The notes below the pieces were generated by a model. The model worked only from the letters and a program-made list of their open reading frames with translations, did not search any database and had not been told where the DNA came from. A DNA stretch of 64,000 bases from Uliginosibacterium gangwonense (GTDB taxonomy: Bacteria > Pseudomonadota > Gammaproteobacteria > Burkholderiales > Rhodocyclaceae): NCBI GenBank assembly GCA_005239635.1, contig SBBQ01000071.1, forward strand, positions 1 to 64,000. Reading direction: 5' to 3'. This document shows, one piece after another, positions 44,452 through 53,091 of this stretch. The translations under genes were made by a program, and so were the position numbers. Each line of letters opens with the position of its first letter. The stretch's first letter is position 1.

Positions 44452-46569
44452 ATGGCGCGTCAAAGCGGCAGCACACACTCTACGGTGACTGCCACTGAGC
44501 AGCGATTGGCAAAATTGGGTTTGCAGCGCGAGATGGATCTGGCGCTGCATTTTCCGCTGCGTTACGAAGACGAAACACGCATCACGCCACTCGATGAAGT
44601 TGTCGATGGCGTACCGGTGCAAATAGAAGTGGTGGTTGAAGAATCCACCGTGCAATATCGGCCGCGTCGCCAGTTGGTGGTGCGTTGTATTGAACCGAAC
44701 ACTGCACATCCGTTGTTTCTGCGTTACCTCAATTTTTATCCCAGTCAGCAAAAACAATTAGCGGCCGGCCGCCGTGTGCGCGTGTTTGGCGAAACGCGTG
44801 GCGGCTTTTTGGGCAAAGAAATGGTGCACCCTCGGGTGAAGGTGGTGGATGAAGATGCCTCCGCTTTGCCGCAGGCGCTCACGCCGGTCTATCCCACTAC
44901 GGCTGGTCTATCGCAGCTTACATTGCGCAAAGCCATTGAAGCGGCTTTGGCAAAAGTAGATCTGCACGATACCGTGCCGGCCCTCTGGCGCAAGCGTTTG
45001 GGCTTGGTGGGTATTGAGCACGCGGTGCGCGGTTTGCACCACGTTGAGCCGGGCGAGTCATTGCCCGCGTTAGAAGCACGCCTGCAGCCGTCATGGCGGC
45101 GCATTCGTTTTGATGAATTGCTGGCGCAGCAAATTTCTTTGCGTAAAGCTTATGTGCAACGGCGTGAGCGTATAGCGCCACGCTTGGTCGCGCAGGACGT
45201 TGCACAGAAAATCACGCAAAAAAATACGGGCAAACAAAAAAGCAGCACAACACAGCCGACATTGGCAAAACAATTTCTGGCGCAGCTGCCATTTGCATTG
45301 ACTGGCGCGCAACAACGCGTATCGCAAGAGATTGAACGTGATTTATCGCAGCCTTATCCTATGCAGCGGCTATTGCAGGGGGATGTGGGCAGCGGCAAAA
45401 CGGTGATTGCGGCGTTGGCAGCTTTGCAGGCCATTGAAGCGGGTTACCAAACGGCATTGATGGCGCCCACCGAAATTTTGGCTGAGCAACACTACAACAA
45501 GCTGTCCGCTTGGCTCACGCCGCTGGGGTTGAAGGTAGTGTGGTTGTCGGGTTCGCTGGGCGCAAAACAAAAACGCGAAGCACGCGCGTTGATTGGCAAA
45601 GGCGAAGCGCAGTTGGCAATTGGCACGCATGCACTGATTGAAGATGCAATCGACTTTGCGCAGTTGGGTGTGGCGATTGTGGATGAGCAGCATCGCTTTG
45701 GCGTGCGCCAACGCTTGGCCCTGCGCGAGAAGCACGATGGCGGGCATTCGCCGCATTTGCTGATGATGAGCGCGACACCCATACCGCGCACGCTCGCTAT
45801 GAGTTATTACGCTGACTTAGATGTGTCGGTGTTAAATGAGTTACCGCCGGGGCGTACGCCGGTACTCACCAAGTTGCTGTCTGACGCACGACGCGATGAA
45901 GTGATCGAACGGGTGCGTCATTCTTGCCTACAAGGGCAGCAAGCCTATTGGGTGTGCCCGCTGATTGAAGAGAGCGAAGCGCTGCAATTGCAAACCGCGC
46001 TCGATACGCATGCGCTACTCACTGCGGCATTGCCGGAATTGCGCGTGGGCTTGTTACATGGGCGCATGAAAACCGATGAGAAAAGCGCCGTGATGGCGCA
46101 GTTCGCACACGGGCAATTGCATTTGCTGGTGGCCACCACCGTGATTGAGGTGGGGGTTGATGTGCCCAACGCGAGCTTGATGGTGATTGAACACGCGGAA
46201 CGTTTTGGTTTGTCGCAATTACATCAACTCCGCGGTCGGGTGGGGCGGGGCATGGCCGAATCGGTGTGCCTGCTCATGTATGCCACGCCCTTGTCTGACA
46301 CCGCTAAAGCGCGACTCAAAGTGATCTACGAAAACGCTGATGGCTTTGAAGTGTCACGACTTGACCTTGAGTTGCGCGGCCCCGGAGAGTTTGTGGGCAG
46401 CCGACAAAGCGGCCAGCCCATGTTGCGTTTTGCCAATCTCGAACGCGATGCAGATTTAATTGAACCCGCACGTGAGCTGGCTGAACACTTGTTGCAGGCA
46501 GCACCGCAGGCGGCAGAGGCCCACTTGGAACGTTGGCTGGGTGTCCGCGCCGATTTGCTCAAGGCGTAG
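44452..46569 (+). CDS. recG: ATP-dependent DNA helicase RecG
   Basis: Remodels stalled replication forks and Holliday junctions. The 705-residue product has the N-terminal wedge OB domain and helicase motifs: Walker A GDVGSGKTVIAALAAL, motif II IVDEQHRFGVRQR, motif III MSATPIPRTLAM and motif VI QLRGRVGRG. It holds four full copies of the repeated 9-mer (44505, 45261, 45592, 46429), more than any other gene here. Confidence 0.96.
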   Translation: MARQSGSTHSTVTATEQRLAKLGLQREMDLALHFPLRYEDETRITPLDEVVDGVPVQIEVVVEESTVQYRPRRQLVVRCIEPNTAHPLFLRYLNFYPSQQKQLAAGRRVRVFGETRGGFLGKEMVHPRVKVVDEDASALPQALTPVYPTTAGLSQLTLRKAIEAALAKVDLHDTVPALWRKRLGLVGIEHAVRGLHHVEPGESLPALEARLQPSWRRIRFDELLAQQISLRKAYVQRRERIAPRLVAQDVAQKITQKNTGKQKSSTTQPTLAKQFLAQLPFALTGAQQRVSQEIERDLSQPYPMQRLLQGDVGSGKTVIAALAALQAIEAGYQTALMAPTEILAEQHYNKLSAWLTPLGLKVVWLSGSLGAKQKREARALIGKGEAQLAIGTHALIEDAIDFAQLGVAIVDEQHRFGVRQRLALREKHDGGHSPHLLMMSATPIPRTLAMSYYADLDVSVLNELPPGRTPVLTKLLSDARRDEVIERVRHSCLQGQQAYWVCPLIEESEALQLQTALDTHALLTAALPELRVGLLHGRMKTDEKSAVMAQFAHGQLHLLVATTVIEVGVDVPNASLMVIEHAERFGLSQLHQLRGRVGRGMAESVCLLMYATPLSDTAKARLKVIYENADGFEVSRLDLELRGPGEFVGSRQSGQPMLRFANLERDADLIEPARELAEHLLQAAPQAAEAHLERWLGVRADLLKA

Positions 46570-46708
46570 CGCGCTGGGTGGCGTGGCGAAACCAAGACAA
46601 GAATTTACATTCGCGCGACAATGCGGCTTGTAACGCCGAAATGCGCGCTAGGGAACAATGTGCGGCTTGTAATTGTTTTAGGCTGTTTGAAACTACGCCG
46701 TTTGATAA

Positions 46709-47314
46709 ATGCTGTCGATGAAACGCACGCCATCTACATTCAAATTATTCCAAGCCGGATTGCAAGCCCCCAGTTGGCATGCTATTGCGCCGCGGGGCGC
46801 GTTGCGCGCGTATTACGATTGGATGGCACACGTCGGCTCACTCACTGCGCGTTTGCGTGCTTCAAGCCAACGTTTTTCAGTGCAGGTGCTGCGCCAGCAA
46901 TTGCAAACGGTTAGTGCTGAGGAGGCTGCCACGCTTGGCCTGCGGCGCGGCGCGCAAGCTTGGGTACGCGAAGTATTGCTGCATTGCGATGGTCGGCCTG
47001 TGGTGTTTGCCCATAGCGTGGTCCCACAAAAAAGTGTGCGCGGTGCGTGGCATTTGTTTGCAGGTTTAGGTGCGCGTCCCTTGGGTGAGATTTTGTTTTC
47101 TGATCCATTAATTACGCGCTGTGCGTTTCAATTTGCGCGGCTGGATGCGCGTCATCATCTGCATCGACACATTGCCGTTGCCACCGGGATTAGCCACAAC
47201 TTGGCAGCGCGCCGTTCGCTTTTTATTAAACGCCAGCAGCCGATGTTGCTGGTTGAAGTTTTTTTACCTGAGGTGCTTCAGCTCAAGCCGATCGCACCTG
47301 TACGCTCAACATGA
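46709..47314 (+). CDS. ubiC: Chorismate pyruvate-lyase
   Basis: Makes 4-hydroxybenzoate from chorismate, the first step of ubiquinone synthesis. 201 residues (ATG 46709; 46718 is possible). Recognised from [20 protein letters not shown], the conserved [17 protein letters not shown] and the end [12 protein letters not shown]. It overlaps ubiA by 4 nt (ATGA), as expected for the ubiCA pair. Confidence 0.9.
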   Translation: MLSMKRTPSTFKLFQAGLQAPSWHAIAPRGALRAYYDWMAHVGSLTARLRASSQRFSVQVLRQQLQTVSAEEAATLGLRRGAQAWVREVLLHCDGRPVVFAHSVVPQKSVRGAWHLFAGLGARPLGEILFSDPLITRCAFQFARLDARHHLHRHIAVATGISHNLAARRSLFIKRQQPMLLVEVFLPEVLQLKPIAPVRST

Positions 47315-48177
47315 ATCTGAAACAACGTCTCAACGCTTACGAGCGGTTACTACGGCTCGACAAGCCAATCGGCATTTTGCTATTGCTGTGGCCTACTCTA
47401 TGGGGCTTGTGGTTTGCAGCAGGCGGTCATCCGCCCATGATGGTGCTATGGATTTTTGTGTTGGGCACGGTGCTGATGCGTAGTGCGGGTTGTGCCATTA
47501 ACGACTACGCAGATCGTGACTTCGACGGGCACGTGGAACGCACGCAGCATCGGCCCTTGGCAACGGGTGAGGTGAGTGGACGTGAAGCAGTAATGTTGGC
47601 GGCTGGCTTGGCGATCTGTGCGTTTCTACTCATTCTGCCGCTCAACAAAACGGTGATGCTTCTGTCGGTGCCAGCGGTTATTTTGGCGGCGAGCTACCCG
47701 TTCACCAAGCGCTTCTTTGCCATTCCCCAAGCGTATCTCGGCTTGGCATTTGGTTTTGGTATTCCCATGGCGTATGCCGCGTTTTATGACAGCGTGCCAC
47801 CCGATGCATGGTGGCTGTTTGCAGCTAATGTAGTGTGGACCATTGCATATGACACCGAGTACGCAATGGTGGATCGGCCGGATGATGTGAAGCTAGGCAT
47901 ACGCACCAGCGCCATTACCTTTGGGCGATTTGATGTGGCCGCTGTGATGTTGTGTTACGGGCTAATGCTACTGATTTTGGCTTTGTTTGGACGTGCGCAC
48001 GGCATGGGTTGGGTGTTTTACGCGGGCCTGATTGTGGCAGCAGGCTGCATGGGATATCACTACACCTTAATTCGTGGTCGCGAAGGCAAACCCTGTTTCC
48101 GCGCATTTCTGCACAACAACTGGGTTGGCGCCGCAATTTTTGCGGGCATTGCCCTCGACTTTGCGATGCGGACGTAA
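47311..48177 (+). CDS. ubiA: 4-hydroxybenzoate polyprenyltransferase
   Basis: Attaches the polyprenyl tail to 4-hydroxybenzoate at the inner membrane. The 288-residue product has about eight or nine hydrophobic segments and the two Asp-rich, Mg-prenyl-diphosphate motifs NDYADRDFD (residues 64-72) and [20 protein letters not shown]. Translationally coupled to ubiC. Confidence 0.95.
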   Translation: MNLKQRLNAYERLLRLDKPIGILLLLWPTLWGLWFAAGGHPPMMVLWIFVLGTVLMRSAGCAINDYADRDFDGHVERTQHRPLATGEVSGREAVMLAAGLAICAFLLILPLNKTVMLLSVPAVILAASYPFTKRFFAIPQAYLGLAFGFGIPMAYAAFYDSVPPDAWWLFAANVVWTIAYDTEYAMVDRPDDVKLGIRTSAITFGRFDVAAVMLCYGLMLLILALFGRAHGMGWVFYAGLIVAAGCMGYHYTLIRGREGKPCFRAFLHNNWVGAAIFAGIALDFAMRT

Positions 48178-48203
48178 AGAGCCAAACAAAGCGGGAAACA
48201 AAT

Positions 48204-48255
48204 CGCTAAATTTAGCGCTGGACGCGCTGCGTGGAGACTAGTCTGTACGACTAGT
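48204..48255. other. Palindrome and hairpin between convergent ubiA and a secreted-protein gene
   Basis: CGCTAAATTTAGCG (48204-48217) is a perfect 14-nt palindrome. ACTAGTC (48237-48243), loop TGTAC, GACTAGT (48249-48255) is a perfect 7-bp hairpin that includes the stop of the minus-strand gene. Neither has a T run; they may serve as weak 3'-end structures for both converging transcripts. Confidence 0.4.
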
Positions 48256-48745
48256 TGCAGAGTACCCGAACTGGTGAAGACTCTGTTTCATTTAGATGGC
48301 CTTTAATCTCGGCTGGGTCTTGCCAACTCCAGAAGAGAAATCTGCCTTGGCCGCCATGGCCTGATCCAGCCTGTGCGCCACGCACCTCGTTATTGTTACA
48401 ACTCAAGGTCAGGCGCGCGGTCACTGTGTTGGTGCCGGCCGGTACGTTAACTTCATCAAATACCAACTGTGTGTTGCCCGCAAAAATGGCCGGACGAATA
48501 CGCGGTGGCGGTGGACCTTGTGTGCCCACAATTAATTCGTTTAAACCCACCTTGTCACGGTTGATGGTGGCGGTCACGGTGTAGATTTCGCTGCTGCCGT
48601 TGCGAATGGTTGCTGGGCCCGTAATATCTACGCTCACCACAGCAAAGCGCGCATCGCGCAGCGTGGGGGTGCCTCCAAAACCGGTAGTCATGAGGGCGAG
48701 AAATGAGCCAGCGAGTAGGCTGACAAGCTTATGAGGGTGCTGCAT
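48251..48745 (-). CDS. Small secreted protein of unknown family
   Basis: 164 residues from ATG at 48745, which gives a plausible signal peptide (HKLVSLLAGSFLALMTTGFG). The mature part is beta-rich in look: FAVVSVDITGPATIRNGSSE, IYTVTATINRDKVGLNELIV, FDEVNVPAGTNTVTARLTLS, with a Cys in CNNNEVRG and another at the end (VRVLCN) that could form a disulfide. It may be a single Ig-like domain. The frame stays open upstream to 48961. I do not recognise a family. Confidence 0.55.
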   Translation of the reverse strand: MQHPHKLVSLLAGSFLALMTTGFGGTPTLRDARFAVVSVDITGPATIRNGSSEIYTVTATINRDKVGLNELIVGTQGPPPPRIRPAIFAGNTQLVFDEVNVPAGTNTVTARLTLSCNNNEVRGAQAGSGHGGQGRFLFWSWQDPAEIKGHLNETESSPVRVLCN

Positions 48746-49071
48746 CGTATTGCTGAAAACTCGATTCAAAAAATGAATGGGGGTGTTGCTCGACACGGCC
48801 ATCAAACCTGTATGCACAACGACTTGCGTATCGATGTGCTGTGAATCGCCCTGGGTATTCGAGAGCACAGAGGTCTCGCGAAAATTTGAGGCGGCAGGAA
48901 AGATGGGTTTTTGCATGGCCGGAGCATGGCAGGCCCCTGCCCATGCGGCAATCGACCACATGGCTGATAAAGCGGGTGATCTAGATCATGCGGGTTAACG
49001 CGTGTGCAATTGATCACGCAAAATGGCTGACCTTCTGGATAGTGCTTTGGCGAGTGTGCACGCCGCAGGCA
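48746..49071. other. Upstream region of the secreted-protein gene
   Basis: 326 nt with no convincing separate gene. The minus-strand frame of the secreted protein stays open to 48961, so a longer N terminus or a leader is possible. It contains the FNR-like palindrome at 48976-48989. No terminator for the asparaginase gene end was seen. Confidence 0.4.
48976..48989. promoter_or_regulatory. FNR/ANR-like site
   Basis: GTGATCTAGATCAT contains the perfect 12-nt palindrome TGATCTAGATCA and differs from the FNR consensus TTGAT-N4-ATCAA at one base in each outer position. On the minus strand it faces the secreted-protein gene. If it acted at -41.5, the transcript would begin near 48941, still upstream of 48745. 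Confidence 0.4.
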
Positions 49072-50073
49072 TTACACAATTGGGCGCGGTCGAATTTCGC
49101 CTACGCAAATCCCTCGTGCATTATGCAAGGGCACGCGTAACCATTCGGCATGCTGTTTGGGCGTTAAGTCGGGCAACACTTTGAGATGTTGTAGCACTGA
49201 AAGTGCCGCCATAACGGGCGCGCGGCCGTTGCCATCGGCAATTTTGATGGCGATACCTAGGCCGTGTTGGGGCAACCCAATTGCCTGAATACCATCTGCG
49301 CCCATTTTGGCAATGCATGCGTCGGGCATAAGCTGCATTAAAAACTCATCGCCCCGACCTGTGCCAGAAACCAGGGTGGGGTGTGCCATCATGGCTAAGC
49401 CCAATTGACCTTCGGCTGAGTCGGGTGAAGCGGTGGTGGCTGCAGCGATACGTGCGTAAGCGGTTGCCAACCCACGCAATGGGAGTGCATAGGTGGGGGC
49501 GGAGCAGCCGTCGGTCGCCGCATGTACGGCGGAGGCAGCTTCACCACTCAATTCAACAATGGACTGCTGCACCGCTTTTTGCACGGGATGGAGCGGGTCT
49601 AAATAGTGTGCTGTGTCGGCCTGTTGGTGACACGCACAGGCTAAGAAGCCCGTGTGTTTGCCAGAGCAATTGTGATGTGTGGCGTTGTAATGACTGAGTG
49701 GCGGAAGCCCGTCGTCCATGTGCGCAACATCGTAATAAGGCTGATGCCGACCACATTGCAAAGACTGTGTATCGAGTCCTAGCTTGCCCAGCATTTCGCC
49801 AATGAGCGCGACGTGCATGGGCTGGCCGGAATGGCTGGCGCACAACATGGCGAGGTGCTGATTGGCAAAACCGTAGTGATCTGTTGCGCCGCTACTAACA
49901 GCAGGCAAAGCTTGCATCGGTTTGAGTGCAGAGCGCGGAAAGACTGCGCGTTCCGGGTTGCCCCAAGCGTGCACGATGTTGCCGAGGGTATCGCACACCA
50001 CAGCAATACCGAAGTATTGGTTTTCTACAACGTCGCCGCGGGTCGATTCCGCCAGCAAATGCCAGTCGCTCAT
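49072..50073 (-). CDS. Asparaginase, type II-like family (PF06089)
   Basis: A 333-residue protein of the asparaginase family that is unrelated to AnsA/AnsB in sequence. Recognised by VVCDTLGNIVHAWGNPERAV, FPRSALKPMQALP, ASHSGQPMHV, and HHNCSGKHTGFLACA. No signal peptide is apparent, so it is probably cytoplasmic. It starts 2 nt after the ftsX stop, placing it at the end of the ftsE-ftsX transcript, an unusual neighbour for division genes. A repeated 9-mer encodes F-A-N in YGFANQH. Confidence 0.85.
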   Translation of the reverse strand: MSDWHLLAESTRGDVVENQYFGIAVVCDTLGNIVHAWGNPERAVFPRSALKPMQALPAVSSGATDHYGFANQHLAMLCASHSGQPMHVALIGEMLGKLGLDTQSLQCGRHQPYYDVAHMDDGLPPLSHYNATHHNCSGKHTGFLACACHQQADTAHYLDPLHPVQKAVQQSIVELSGEAASAVHAATDGCSAPTYALPLRGLATAYARIAAATTASPDSAEGQLGLAMMAHPTLVSGTGRGDEFLMQLMPDACIAKMGADGIQAIGLPQHGLGIAIKIADGNGRAPVMAALSVLQHLKVLPDLTPKQHAEWLRVPLHNARGICVGEIRPRPIV

Positions 50074-50075
50074 GC

Positions 50076-50972
50076 TTATTTGCGTAACGCCGGTTCAGGG
50101 GTGAGTCGTGCGCCAATCCAGCCGAGTGCGGCGGATGAACCTAGCAACAAAAGAGTATCGAGCGTGTCGAGTGGACGCAAATGAAAATCGAGGTTGTACA
50201 ACCCGGCGAGTGCCCCAACCGGTTCGCTCAAGGCGTGCGCAACGCCCCATGCTATGCCCAGCGCCACGAGACCACCGAACAAACCTTGCAATGAGCCGAA
50301 CCATAAGAAGGGGCGGCGAATGTAGTCGTCAGTTGCACCTAGTAGTCGGCTCACTGCAATTTCATCTTGGCGGGTTAGTGTTTGCAGTCGAATGGTATTG
50401 AAGGTGACCGCGATTAGTGCCACGCCCAACAATAGACCGATGACCAACACAGCTTGCTTTGCCAATCGCAGCAGCGCACCTAAACGTCGTGTCCATTCTG
50501 CATCGAGCTGAACTTGCTCAACGTCTGCTTGATGTTGCAACTCTTGGCGTAGCGCCAAAATTTCGCGCTCATCAAAGCTGGAGGGCGTAATCACCACCAT
50601 GTCGGGAAACGGGTTGTCCGGCAACACTTGCAGCACTTCGGCTAAGCCCTCAGCCTGACTCAGGCGTGACGAGGTTGTTTCGCGTGTCACCAATTTAGCT
50701 TCTTTAACCCCCGCCATTTGCTGTGCGTGCCGTTGTACGGCAACACCCGCCTCGCGCGGCGCATTAGCGTGCATAAACACGGTAATTTGCGGCGCGGCGG
50801 AAACGTTACGCGAGAGTTGCTGCACATTGCTCAACAACATGTGTGCGGTGGTTGGCAGCGCTAGCGCAATGCCAATCGCAACAATGGTGAGGAGAGCAGC
50901 GAGAGGGCTATCGAACAGGCGTTGCAGGGCGTGTCGAACAGCGTCACGGTGATGTCTGAGCCAACTGTTCAT
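50076..50972 (-). CDS. ftsX: Cell division protein FtsX
   Basis: The membrane half of the FtsEX complex, which couples the divisome to septal amidases. The 298-residue product has a first transmembrane segment (LAALLTIVAIGIALALP), a periplasmic domain (about residues 55-165), and three further membrane segments in the C-terminal half. Its start overlaps the ftsE stop by 4 nt. Confidence 0.92.
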   Translation of the reverse strand: MNSWLRHHRDAVRHALQRLFDSPLAALLTIVAIGIALALPTTAHMLLSNVQQLSRNVSAAPQITVFMHANAPREAGVAVQRHAQQMAGVKEAKLVTRETTSSRLSQAEGLAEVLQVLPDNPFPDMVVITPSSFDEREILALRQELQHQADVEQVQLDAEWTRRLGALLRLAKQAVLVIGLLLGVALIAVTFNTIRLQTLTRQDEIAVSRLLGATDDYIRRPFLWFGSLQGLFGGLVALGIAWGVAHALSEPVGALAGLYNLDFHLRPLDTLDTLLLLGSSAALGWIGARLTPEPALRK

Positions 50973-51646
50973 TGCAGGTGTCCGTGATCAAGGTGCAGTT
51001 TGCGCGTGGCGTAACGATCAAACGGCGAGGTGTCGTGCGTGGAGACGATAATGGTGGTGCCAGCATGGCGAAAGCCGTCAAACAATTTGGCAATTTCGGC
51101 GGCGAGCGAAGCTTCAAGGTGGGCAGTGGGTTCGTCTGCGATTAACACTGCCGGGCGACTTACGATTGCGCGAGCAATTTGCAACCGCTGTTGTTCACCG
51201 CCCGATAGTTCTGCGGGGAACGCGCGTTCACAGCCGGCTAAGCCAACGCGTTCAAGCGCGGCATGCACACGCTGAGAGGCTTCTTTGTGGCGCAGGCCGG
51301 CAATCACCAACGGCAGAACTACGTTGTCGAAAGCGTTGCGATCATCCAGCAGCGTTTGGTCTTGCAGCATGAGGCCTAGTTTGCGGCGGAAGTACGGTAG
51401 TTCGCGGCGAGATAGCTTGGATACATCCTGGTCTCCGACACGCACTTGGCCGGTGGTGGCACGTTCAAGCGCTGGGATCAGTCGCATGAGCGTACTTTTT
51501 CCCGCACCGCTGTGGCCGGTGAGGAGGGCAAGTTCGCCACGCTTAATTTCAAAGCTAACGTTTTCAAGCGCAAAGGCTGCGCGCGCATGTCCGCTGCGCA
51601 AATGTTGTTCGGGAAATTTTTTGCAGACCTTGTCAAAAACGATCAT
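50969..51646 (-). CDS. ftsE: Cell division ATP-binding protein FtsE
   Basis: The ATPase of FtsEX. The 225-residue product is a complete ABC domain: Walker A GHSGAGKSTLMRL, signature LSGGEQQRLQIARAI, Walker B VLIADEPTAHLE. It begins MIVFDKVCKKFPE. It follows ftsY by 64 nt, in the classical ftsYEX order; rpoH, which often follows in gammaproteobacteria, is replaced here by an asparaginase gene. Confidence 0.95.
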   Translation of the reverse strand: MIVFDKVCKKFPEQHLRSGHARAAFALENVSFEIKRGELALLTGHSGAGKSTLMRLIPALERATTGQVRVGDQDVSKLSRRELPYFRRKLGLMLQDQTLLDDRNAFDNVVLPLVIAGLRHKEASQRVHAALERVGLAGCERAFPAELSGGEQQRLQIARAIVSRPAVLIADEPTAHLEASLAAEIAKLFDGFRHAGTTIIVSTHDTSPFDRYATRKLHLDHGHLQ

Positions 51647-51710
51647 GGCAGGTCGAGCTCGCTCAAGTCAGGGTTGGTGTTTTTAGTTTGGTGAGGCGCG
51701 ATCCGGCACA

Positions 51711-52766
51711 TTATTCGGCTTGATCAAATAGCGCATCGACAAACGCCTGCGCGTTAAACACTTGCAGATCGTCAATGCCTTCGCCAACGCCAATGTACCG
51801 CAAAGCGAGCGGGCTGGTGGTGGGCTTTTGTCGGGCGATGGCGGCAATCACGCCGCCTTTCGCGGTGCCGTCTAGTTTGGTCACGATGAGGCCGGTGACG
51901 CCAAGCGATTGGTCGAAGGCGCGAACCTGCGCTACGGCGTTTTGGCCGATATTGGCATCCAGCACCAGCAGCACTTCATGCGGTCCGGTGGGGTCGGCTT
52001 TGCCAATCACGCGCTTTACCTTGGCGATTTCTTCCATCAGGTGCAGTTGCGTGGGTAAGCGGCCGGCTGTGTCGGCCAACACAATATCAATACCACGCGC
52101 ACGTGCTGCATTCACAGCATCAAACACCACGGCGGCGGGGTCGCCCGATTCTTGCGCGATCACCGTGACGTTGTTGCGCTCACCCCAAGTCATCAGTTGT
52201 TCGCGTGCCGCTGCACGGAAAGTGTCGCCCGCAGCCAGTAGCACGCTTTTGCCTTGCGCCTGAAAATGCTTGGCGAGTTTGCCAATAGAAGTGGTTTTGC
52301 CGGCGCCGTTAATGCCCGCGATCATGATGATGTAGGGCTTGTGCGCGGCAGTTTGCAGCGGCGCTTCGAGCGGTTGAATTAATTGCAGCAATAAATTTTG
52401 CAAGGCTGTGCGCAACTGCGCTGGGGTTTCGAGCTTGTCGCGCTTTACATGTTGGCGCAATTCGCTCAACAACCACTGGGTTGCATCGACACCGACATCT
52501 GCCATGAGCAATGTGGACTCCAAATCTTCTAGGAGTTCCTCGTCGATTTTTGTACGACCAAACAAGCCAGAAAGCTGGCCGCCTAGCTGGGCGCGTGTTT
52601 TTGCCAATCCAGCACGCAAACGGTCACGCCAACCGGTTTTGGCAACAGGCTCGGCGGCTTGTGCAGGGGCTTCGCCAATCGCTTGGCCTACGTTGGCCGG
52701 CTGCGCAGAGTTTTCGGTGAGGCCGTCTGCCGGTGGCGCTTTGTCTTTTTTGAAGAAACCAAACAT
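51711..52766 (-). CDS. ftsY: Signal recognition particle receptor FtsY
   Basis: SRP receptor GTPase for co-translational membrane targeting. The 351-residue product has a short acidic/Ala-rich A domain, the N domain and the G domain with P-loop GINGAGKTT at residues 151-159, then DTAGR and TKLDGTAKGG. Three full copies of the repeated 9-mer fall in it (51999, 52278, 52600), encoding I-G-K twice and L-A-K once. Confidence 0.96.
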   Translation of the reverse strand: MFGFFKKDKAPPADGLTENSAQPANVGQAIGEAPAQAAEPVAKTGWRDRLRAGLAKTRAQLGGQLSGLFGRTKIDEELLEDLESTLLMADVGVDATQWLLSELRQHVKRDKLETPAQLRTALQNLLLQLIQPLEAPLQTAAHKPYIIMIAGINGAGKTTSIGKLAKHFQAQGKSVLLAAGDTFRAAAREQLMTWGERNNVTVIAQESGDPAAVVFDAVNAARARGIDIVLADTAGRLPTQLHLMEEIAKVKRVIGKADPTGPHEVLLVLDANIGQNAVAQVRAFDQSLGVTGLIVTKLDGTAKGGVIAAIARQKPTTSPLALRYIGVGEGIDDLQVFNAQAFVDALFDQAE

Positions 52767-53091
52767 GGATGTCGCAGTCGATACGCTGAGTCAATATGCA
52801 AAATGTACAAGGCGGAGAGGTTCGCTATGATCAACAACCAGTCGGTACTGTGTTGTGAGCTGCCGCGTTGCTTGATTCGCTCAGCGGTGACCAAAACAAG
52901 TGACCAAGCGTGCGACATTGAACTTTATGCGCGTGCCGCTGCCTCTTCGTTACCTTGCCACATCGAATTATGGCTGTGGCTGTTGCGCTACATAACAATA
53001 CCGCATCAGCGGTTATGATTGCCGATATAAGCTTGCTGTGCTGACAATCGTTGCTTGGCGCAAAGACACTTCATACGAGGAATTTTAACAG
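52767..53091. other. Divergent gap between ftsY and the M16 peptidase genes
   Basis: 325 nt that should hold promoters for both directions. A weak -10-like TATGAT (53014-53019) was seen without a convincing -35. A 63-codon frame (52827-53018) has no recognisable features and I do not call it a gene. Confidence 0.4.

Noticed and set aside
48746-48961. Longer N terminus of the secreted protein from ATG 48961
   Set aside because: The signal peptide fits at 48745; the extra 72 residues look non-coding, but this is not proven.
52827-53018. 63-codon frame between ftsY and the M16 genes
   Set aside because: No recognisable domain and weak start; more likely promoter DNA.
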